The position numbers and the translations under genes are program-made. A DNA stretch of 12,111 nt from Chrysochromulina parva (lineage: Eukaryota; Haptophyta; Prymnesiales; Chrysochromulinaceae), in assembly GCA_002887195.1 (NCBI GenBank), contig PJAB01001808.1:1-12111 (forward strand), written 5' to 3'. Positions 1-6,223 of this stretch are shown piece by piece (the first letter of the stretch is position 1; each line of letters begins with the position of its first letter). The notes beneath the pieces are model-generated. The model worked only from the letters and a program-made list of their open reading frames with translations. It was not told the origin of the DNA and did no database searches.

Positions 1-173
1 GTGCCGCTCTGCACCAGCGTCACGAGCGGCGCAATCGCGCCAGCCTGCGCGATCAAGACCTGGTTCTCGTCGTTGAGCGCGAGGTTCTGCAGCGCACCCG
101 CCGCGTACTCCTTTTGGCCAGCCGTGCCGTTGTGAGCGAAGCTCGAGAGCGTGACAAACTTGTTAAGTGGAGC
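1..173 (-). other. Armadillo-repeat segment (truncated by window edge)
   Basis: The frame reads KFVTLSSFAHNG, QKEYAAGALQNLALNDENQ and LIAQAGAIAPLVTLVQSG, which is classic ARM repeat sequence. It follows the last membrane segment directly. More repeats are expected beyond position 1. ARM repeats usually bind protein partners. Confidence 0.85.
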
Positions 174-3100
174 CTTCCAGTCGGCGATGGCGAGGGCCGC
201 AAAAACAGCCGCAATGCACCACCAGACGTGTCTCATCCGCCAGACGTTTCTCATCCGCCATGGTAAATAGCGACCGACGATATAAGCAGCTGCCACGGCG
301 AAAAAGGCAATCCCGAAAGACATCCCAACAAACCAGCTCAAAAGCGCCGTAAACACACCAGCCCCAAAGGTTTTGGCGAGGGGCACAGCATAGGCAAGGG
401 CGAGGGTGAGTGGTAAGGTCGTTGCAAGGAGGTAGAAATGGAGAAGGAGGAAGAGCACCCCCTTCGAGGCATGGGTCCATTCGACGAGATTGGTCGCTGT
501 GCCCCAAGGCATCAGGGCGTCAGCCGGCCAGCTGATGCCAAGGATCACGGCGGAGAGGAGCACCCCCAATCCCAAAGAATAGGAGCTCATGCCGGCGAGC
601 ATGCCGGCGAGCGCGGCCAAGCGTGCCCGTACGAAGGCAGGGGCGGTTTGGAAGAAGCCGTCGCCGAGGATGACCGTGGCGATGACGATGGCAAAGTGGC
701 TGCCAAGCCGAGGGAGGTCTGAGTACAAGTATCCATATAGAGGATGGCCGTTACGAAGCTCGAAGCTGATCCCCAGGGCGATGAAAGCTGCGCCAGCGAG
801 CAGCACCTGTGCCGGGTATGCCATGAGACCCCAGAAAATCGGATTGATTAAGAGCGTAACAAATGAATGAAGTCCAGTTGACTCAGTAAGACCAACCTCA
901 GTAAGTCCCCAAAGTCCCCAGTATCCCAGTATTCCATCTGCACAGCATGCCACGAAACAGGTTCGAAAGATAAACTCTCGGAGCGAAGCTGTCGAGAAGC
1001 CGTCGACGGCGTTAGTCAAGGGCGACCGCAGCGGCAGAGTAAGCACCAGTGCAGAGGTGAATTCTGCCAGCGCACCCACGAGCAGCACCGGCACCGTCCC
1101 TTTCTCTTGTTCGTGCACGAGATGCACCTTCAATTTCAAATACTCAAAAGGGTCGAGTTCGCGCTCGAGCCCTGCATGCACGATTGCTGCTTGCAGGAGT
1201 GCCACCAGCACCAGACCGAAGCTTACGTCCAGCACGCGCTGCCTGCCCACGCGCTGCCTGTGGATGGTCGACGCCGCCTCACTCAGCAGCGTCTGCTGCC
1301 CGTCGCGCGTGGGCGCGAGCAGAGGGCGCCTCCTGCCCGTCTCCCACCAGCGCCGAACGCCGTTATCGCACGAATAGCTGCCGCACGGGTCTCGCGTCAT
1401 CGAGTGTGCACCACAGCGCCAGCAGAAGCGCGCGGCGCACTTGCCACATCTCATGTGCAGGCACGCGCCCAGCTTTTGGATCGGGAACTCGCAACTGGGG
1501 CACAGCTTGGTACCGACGCTGTCGTCGTGCGGGCGGTCGAGTTCGCGCTGCAGTTCGCCCAAGGTGGCATTCTCGTCCTCCTCCTGCTGCCGCTCGGCCG
1601 CCCACCGCTCGGCCGCCCACCGCTCGGCCGCCCGCCGCTCGGCCGCCCGCTGCTCGGCCACCCTCCGCTCGGCGGCCCTCCGCTCGGTGGCCGCGCCGCT
1701 CCTGTCCAGGGCCGCCATCGTCGCACACGAGCGCCCGCGGTGCGTCACGGTCGCAACGGCGTCGTCGTGGGCGCTCGCGAGGCCGACGCTCGCCTTGCAT
1801 GCAAGCCAGCGCTCGGCGAGCCGCGCCTTCCAACGCAGCCGCCAGTCCCGGGACTGCTCGAGGGGCTCGTATTCCGTGTCGCAGTCGAAGCACACCCGGT
1901 GGTCGCACGTCGGGCAAACGGCCACACGCGTCGCCTCACCCTCGACGAGATGGCGATGAGATCGGACCTCGTCCAACCTCGCCTGCGCCACCGAGAGGAC
2001 CTCGACCTCGCGCACGAGCTCCTCTTCCAGATGGCCGTGATTGCGATCTCGACCGACAGCCCTCTGCTGGAGCGCGTCCAGGCGGCGCTGGGCGTGTTCC
2101 ACTGCCTCCGTGGCGGCTTCGAGGGCGGCCTGGTGCGCGTCCGCGGGGAGAGGCTGCAGCCGTGAAGCCGCGAGCGCGCCGAGCAGCGCGGCGAAAGAAA
2201 GGACGTGCTTCTGTGAAGATCCTTCGGACCAGAAGTGCATCTGCAGCATGCAGATGATGACGAGGGCGAGCGCGAGGGCACTCGGCGTGAGTTGCTTGTG
2301 CAGGATGCGCCAGACCCAGGGCGGATGCGGCGGGTCGAGCACGAAGCCAGATGAGAACGACCGCAGCTTGGCGCAGACCCGGCCGTGGAAGGGCGCACCC
2401 GGATCCACGTGGCGTCTGAGCGCCTCCGGAAGCCGGCCGATGTCCACGGGCCGGCACACGCAGTTCACGTCTGAGCACAGGCGGACCGCGGGGTCGGCAC
2501 GCAGCACGCCCATGATCTCGTTGGCCGCCTCATCCGAGCGCACCTCTGCGACGACGTGCTCCCAGCGCCGCAGCAGTGCAAGCGGGCTGGGCGGCGCCCC
2601 CTCCTCCAGCTCCGCTGTGGCCGGCACGAGCGCCTGCGCCGAGGAGAGGAGGGCCATCACCTGCTCCGCGCCGAGCGGCTGCTCGCACTCGTTGCACTTG
2701 AGCGCCTCGCCGTGAACGAGCTCAGGCCACGGCTTCGAGTTCAACTCCGACTGGATCCAATTGAGAAAGCAGACGGCGCAGATGGACACGTGGCCGCACG
2801 GCCAGCGCAGCGCACTCCTCTGTGGGATGTTGGAGCGCTCGCCGGAGAGCTCACACAGGAAGCATTGGCCGGCGGGCGGCGGGCTCTGTATAGTGTCGGC
2901 TTGCAGCCGAAGCCGCAGCTGGGTCTGCGCGTCGGATTCCTTGCGTCGCCGCCGCATGAGCTCGTCGACAAAGCCGTTGTCGACGGCGATGCGTCCGATT
3001 GCGCCTGAGGCGGAGCTCCCGCGAACGGGCACGGAGCTGTGAAGACCGGCTGCAGCCGCGGTCGCCACGGGCGCCTCCGTGCGCATCCGCCTCGCGAGGA

Positions 3101-5058
3101 GTGGCGTCGACGCCATCCTCACGTCCGCCGAACCAGCTGCTAGCCCGGCGCTCAACTCGCGCAGATAGGCCTGCAGTTCCGGCGCGTCGACAGCCACGCG
3201 CTCCTCGGCCGTGCAGCCATCGTTGTCGCGCAGCGCAAGAAGCCGCCCGAGCCGCCCCGTGTGCGACGCATGCCCTGCTATGCTCGCGTCGATGGCATCG
3301 ATGCGCTGCACGGCGTCGCAGAGGGCGCGGCAAGCCTCAAGAGCAGCCTCGGGTAGCTCCGCCGTCGAGGCGCGATGCAAGGCCGTCTGGCCGCGAAAGT
3401 CTTGGGCGCACACGTCGATGGCGTTGGAGCACTCGAAGGCGAGTATGGCGAGCACCTCCGCGTGAGGCCCAGCCGTCCCTTTGAGGGTGCGAGGGGCACG
3501 CAAGGGGCTCACCAGCTGCGTGCCGCTGGCCGGGGGCCGAGCGGCGTAGTGTAACGCTGCCAGCACACGAGAGATCGAACATGATGAATGAGCATAGGAG
3601 CATGCGGGCATGGTCCCGCGAGTTCGATGCACCGTCACACGTACCCGTCGCCCTCTCTCGCAGATCAGCAGCGCCGATGAGCTCGGGCTTCATGGTCTGC
3701 ACGAGGATGCGCACGGCATGGACGGCGCCCGCCGCACTGGCCGTGTGAAGGGGAGTGCGCCCAGCAGGTGTGATCGCGCGCACGCTCGAGGGCGAGAGAT
3801 GGTCCGATGACAGGATGTGGCGGAGGAGAGTCTGGAGATCGTCTCGAGCGGCTGCTTCGTGAAGGTCTCTCACGTCGAGCGGCACATGCTCTGCCCCGAC
3901 GAGATGAGGCCGCCGCCCTGCCTCCTCCCTCTGGTTCAAGAGGAGGCCCGTGAGCGATCCCCACCTGCTGGAGCCCATTCGCGCAAAGTCGCGCAAACGC
4001 TCCGAGAGCGAGCGCGCGGGACGTACGGGTGCGGCCGGGTCGATGCGCAGCACGCGCGACGCGTCGCACGGGATCGCGTAGATGCACCCGTCCCTGCCAA
4101 GCACGCCGCCAAACCACTTACAACCCCCGTGCGTGCTGAGGACAGGGCTGATGAGCACGACGGCGGCGTCCCCGGGCGCGGCCGGGTCGATGCGCAGCAC
4201 GCGCGAAGCGTTGGACGGGATCGCGTAGATGCACCCATCGCTGCCGAGCACGCCGCCATTCCACTTATATCCCCCGTGCGTGCTGAGGTCGGGGCCGATG
4301 AGCACGACGGCGGCGTCCCCGGGCGCGGCCGGGTCGATGCGCAGCACGCGCGAAGCGTTTGACGGGATCGCGTAGATGCACCCGTCGCTGCCGAGCACGC
4401 CGCCATTCCACTTATATCCCCCGTGCGTGCTGAGGTCGGGGCCGATGAATACGACAGCGGCGTCCCCGGGCGCGGCCGGGTCGATGCGCAGCACGCGCGA
4501 CGCGTCGCACGGGATCGCGTAGATGCACCCGTCTCTGCCGAGCACGCCGTAATCCCACTTATAGCCCCCGTGCGTGCTGAGGTCGGGGCCGATGAGCTCG
4601 ACGGCGGCGTCCCCGGGCGCAGCCGGGTCGATGCGCAGCACGCGCGAAGCGTCGTGCGGGATCGCGTAGATGCACCCGTCGCTGCCGAGCACGCCGCCAT
4701 TCCACTTATAACCCCCGTGCGTGCTGAGGTCGGGGCCGATGAGCACGACAACGGCGTCCCCGGGCGCAGCCGGGTCGATGCGCAGCACGCGCGAAGCATT
4801 GTGCGGGATCGCGTAGATGCACCCGTCGCTGCCGAGCACGCCGCCATTCCACTTATAGCCCCCGTGCGTGCTGAGGTCGGGGCCGATGAGCTCGACGGCG
4901 GCGTCCCCGGGCGCGGCCGGGTCGATGCGCAGCACGCGCGACGCGTTGAACGGGATCGCGTAGATGCACCCGTCGCTGCCGAGCACGCCGCCAAACCACT
5001 TACAACCCCGTTGCGTGCTGAGGTCGGGGCCGATGGGCTCGACCGACGGCGCGGCCAT
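1..5058 (-). CDS. Giant multidomain RBR-type E3 ubiquitin ligase: DGCIY repeats, ankyrin, RING1-IBR-RING2, polytopic membrane domain, ARM repeats (3' end off window)
   Basis: Joined exons are 5058-3645 and 3556-1, giving at least 1660 residues with no stop in the second exon down to the window edge. Seen in order: seven 49-residue repeats (about 10-350); ankyrin repeats (about 396-610, motifs RTPLH, TALHYAA, GQTALHRAS); RING1 (C703-x2-C706, CGH, final C759-x2-C762); IBR-like pieces (C832-x4-C837 and C1019-x2-C1022-x4-C1027-x2-C1030); RING2 (C1157-x2-C1160, then C1170-LHM, C1175, C1178, FCW-x-C); about ten hydrophobic segments (1245-1600); ARM sequence at the end. In RBR ligases the RING2 cysteine before HM accepts ubiquitin from E2 and passes it to substrate, so C1170 is the predicted catalytic residue. 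I chose the ATG at 5058 because an in-frame TAG lies about 30 bases upstream. Gene finders might split this into several genes; the unbroken frame argues for one product. Substrates are unknown. Confidence 0.78.
176..1240 (-). other. Polytopic membrane domain of the giant ligase
   Basis: This part of the frame encodes about ten hydrophobic stretches, for example SFGLVLVALLQAAIV, VPVLLVGALAEF, FAIVIATVILGDGFF, GLGVLLSAVILGISW, LFLLLHFYLLATT, FFAVAAAYIVG and WWCIAAVFAALAIA. I do not recognise a transporter family with confidence. ILGDGFF is faintly like the OPT/YSL motif LGDGLY, but that is weak. The simplest reading is that the ligase is embedded in a membrane. Confidence 0.65.
219..254 (-). 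repeat. 18-nt in-frame tandem duplication, MRNVWR / MRHVWW
   Basis: Two adjacent 18-nt copies differ at three bases or fewer. Each begins with ATG, so the second (236) could be mistaken for the start of a separate ARM gene with a signal-like N terminus. The frame stays open upstream, so I treat both as internal. Confidence 0.6.
1413..1502 (-). other. RING2 (catalytic Rcat) domain of the RBR module
   Basis: Residues 1157-1186 show C-x2-C-x9-C-x4-C-x2-C-x4-C-x2-C with the signature KLGACLHMRCGKC followed by FCWRC. The first spacings equal those recalled for RING2 of parkin-like enzymes, where the cysteine before HM is catalytic (here C1170). Confidence 0.82.
1585..1690 (-). repeat. In-frame 15-nt repeats encoding an AER-rich coiled coil
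   Basis: About six copies of a 15-nt unit (GCGGCCGAGCGGTGG and variants on the minus strand) encode AAERR/AAERW/VAEQR pentads next to QQEEDEN. The segment is strongly helical and charged and sits between the IBR-like cysteines and RING2, so it is probably a coiled-coil spacer. Confidence 0.75.
2685..2864 (-). other. RING1 zinc finger of the RBR module
   Basis: Residues 703-762 read C-x2-C, then WPCGHVSICAVC, then C-x2-C, followed by EQPL. This cysteine/histidine order fits RING1 of RBR ligases, which recruits the E2-ubiquitin conjugate. About 395 residues separate its end from RING2, far more than in a standard RBR. Confidence 0.75.
3063..3875 (-). other. Ankyrin-repeat region of the giant ligase (spans the intron)
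   Basis: Ankyrin signatures occur on both sides of the intron: LHEAAARDD, GRTPLHTASAAGAV, then after splicing TALHYAAR, DFRGQTALHRAS and LRDNDGCTA. Ankyrin repeats normally bind protein partners, so this part probably helps select substrates. Outer limits are approximate. Confidence 0.8.
3557..3644 (-). other. GT-AG intron of the giant ligase gene (88 nt)
   Basis: On the minus strand the donor reads GTACGT at 3644 and the acceptor ends GGCAG at 3557. Splicing is phase 1 (g|cg) and restores the ankyrin motif RATALHYAAR, which is broken in the unspliced DNA because its halves lie in different frames. Unlike the plus-strand introns in this window it has no tandem repeats. Confidence 0.82.
4003..5031 (-). 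repeat. Seven in-frame 147-bp tandem repeats encoding KW-x-GG / DGCIYAIP units
   Basis: Each unit encodes about 49 residues with the frame GPDLSTHGGYKW, GGVLGSDGCIYAIP and ASRVLRIDPAAPGD. The units are nearly identical in DNA; variation is concentrated at the residue pair after AIP (FN, HN, HD, CD, SN, SN, CD). The first and last units share CKWFGG where most inner units have YKWNGG. Repeats of this style are common in haptophyte proteins (recalled knowledge). Seven units would suit a closed beta-propeller, which is inference. Confidence 0.9.
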
Positions 5059-5527
5059 GCAAATGCCCACGGAACGCGGCAGCAGAGACTACAGACCTGT
5101 ACTGAACTCCTTGACTCGTGAATTTGAACCGACGGGACGCCGTTTCGACTCTAAATACACCCCCCAGCCGCCACTCCACAACCGAGTGTATCGTCACTTC
5201 GAGCGACTTCCGCAAATACACTCGCTTTAGGGCCGATGCGCTTTGCCTTTGGGCCATCGATGGAGTTGTGGTAGTGGACCACTGCGCACGAGTGTCATAT
5301 GTCGATGTGGCTACATCTAATAGCATCTAATATCGCCCTTGTCGCCCCGGGGCGGGGTCGACCGGAACACATTATGACAGCATGCATGGTGCACGCAGAG
5401 ATCAGCGATGCCTGTATAAGACCGCCAAGGGCCACACACGCACCCGGCTGCATGATTCCATGAGAACAAGGCCCGCGAGCACCGCGCGGAGCGATGTAGA
5501 CGACGGGGTACCTCGCGCCGCCGCCCC
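5059..5527. other. Intergenic region between two minus-strand genes
   Basis: No convincing gene is seen. The region should hold the 3' end of the gene at 5528 and the promoter and 5' leader of the giant ligase. It contains a 9-bp inverted repeat (5183-5191 and 5216-5224). A 108-codon minus-strand frame (5000-5326) crosses the ligase start in another phase and resembles no family I know. Confidence 0.6.
5183..5224. promoter_or_regulatory. 9-bp perfect inverted repeat, 24-nt spacer
   Basis: CGAGTGTAT at 5183-5191 is answered by ATACACTCG at 5216-5224. In RNA it could form a hairpin, either in the ligase 5' leader or downstream of the gene at 5528. Its role is unknown, and a 9-bp match can arise by chance. 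Confidence 0.3.
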
Positions 5528-6100
5528 TCACAATGACAGCATGCCAGCGGGAGCGGGCACAGCGCGCTGTCCGTCGGGCGGCAGGCGGAGTGTCACCGCA
5601 GCCGTGCCCGGCATCAGCAACACGCTCGGGTGCGCCTCATCGCGCACGCGCACGGCAGCGTCGCACTCCTCGCGGCGCGCACTCTTGCTGAGCCGCGTCA
5701 TGTCGGCGGCGAGCGTCCGCGAGCCGCGCATCAAGTCGTCGACCGCCGCCTCGTGGGCCTCGCTCAGCGTGGCGCACGCCTGCTCGCCGCGCGTGCGCCA
5801 GTCGGCCAGCCGCGTTCGGAGCGTGGCGAAGACGGTGGCAGCCGGCGGTGGCTGGTCGGAAACGCTGGGCGCCGGTCGCAGCAGCTCGCTCGTCCACGTG
5901 CCGATGGCGTGCAGGCTGTCCTGGGCGTGCAAAACCTCGTGATGCTTGCGCTTGCTCGCGATCGCTGCGGAGTCGGGCACTTTGGCCGGTGCGGCGACGA
6001 GCTTAGCAGCGGCCTTGATCTCCGGCCGGGGTACCAAGGGTGCGGCGCGATTCGGCAGGGACGCGAGGTTCCCACTGGCGCGCTGGCTCGTGTGTTGCAT
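5528..6100 (-). CDS. Hypothetical protein, 190 aa, helical and alanine/arginine-rich
   Basis: The frame runs from ATG at 6100 (MQHTSQRASGNL) to TGA at 5528. It stays open further upstream but has no earlier ATG. The N-terminal third is basic and proline/alanine-rich (PRPEIKAAAKLVAAPAK, then ASKRKHHEV, which could be a nuclear signal). The middle is helical and may form a coiled coil (ATLRTRLADWRTR, CATLSEAHEAAVDDLM). I recognise no domain, membrane segment or signal peptide. GC-rich DNA here keeps many frames open, so this could be spurious. The compact, intron-free form and the divergent neighbour give moderate support. Confidence 0.45.
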   Translation of the reverse strand: MQHTSQRASGNLASLPNRAAPLVPRPEIKAAAKLVAAPAKVPDSAAIASKRKHHEVLHAQDSLHAIGTWTSELLRPAPSVSDQPPPAATVFATLRTRLADWRTRGEQACATLSEAHEAAVDDLMRGSRTLAADMTRLSKSARREECDAAVRVRDEAHPSVLLMPGTAAVTLRLPPDGQRAVPAPAGMLSL

Positions 6101-6223
6101 TGAGCGAAAGTGGCACGTCTCTTCACATGAACGGGCGCGTGACTTTCGAAATGCGGCATCAGGGAAACATGCACTTCCTGCCGCGCGATCCTCGACTTGA
6201 CTTGACTTGTCGAACGACGTGAA
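6101..6223. promoter_or_regulatory. Putative shared divergent promoter (123 bp)
   Basis: This gap separates the start codons of the minus-strand hypothetical gene and the plus-strand GT31-like gene. It must hold both promoters if both genes are real. A short CTTGA direct repeat lies at about 6193-6210. I see no clear TATA box. Confidence 0.4.

Noticed and set aside
1..236. Separate secreted ARM-repeat gene starting at ATG 236
   Set aside because: The frame continues open upstream through membrane segments and the RBR module with no stop; kept only as an alternative.
652..720. OPT/YSL transporter identity for the membrane domain, from ILGDGFF
   Set aside because: Only one short motif is similar and the rest could not be matched; left as an unassigned membrane domain.
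1107..2165. Long plus-strand frame (352 codons) and overlapping 1184-2257 frame
   Set aside because: Both lie opposite the ligase frame, which carries clear RING2/IBR cysteine motifs. High GC keeps the antisense open; the products (RPPLGRPPLG repeats) are low complexity.
3936..4994. Minus-strand frame of 352 codons rich in ACSAATGASTRSR
   Set aside because: Shifted frame of the same repeat region; no known family and heavily biased composition.
4423..5121. Plus-strand frame of 232 codons with GADEHDGGVPGRGRVDAQ repeats
   Set aside because: Antisense of the seven DGCIY repeats, so its repeats are a by-product.
5085..5150. tRNA-like GGTTCAAATTC on the minus strand
   Set aside because: Flanking bases do not pair into a T arm, and no acceptor or anticodon stem could be found.
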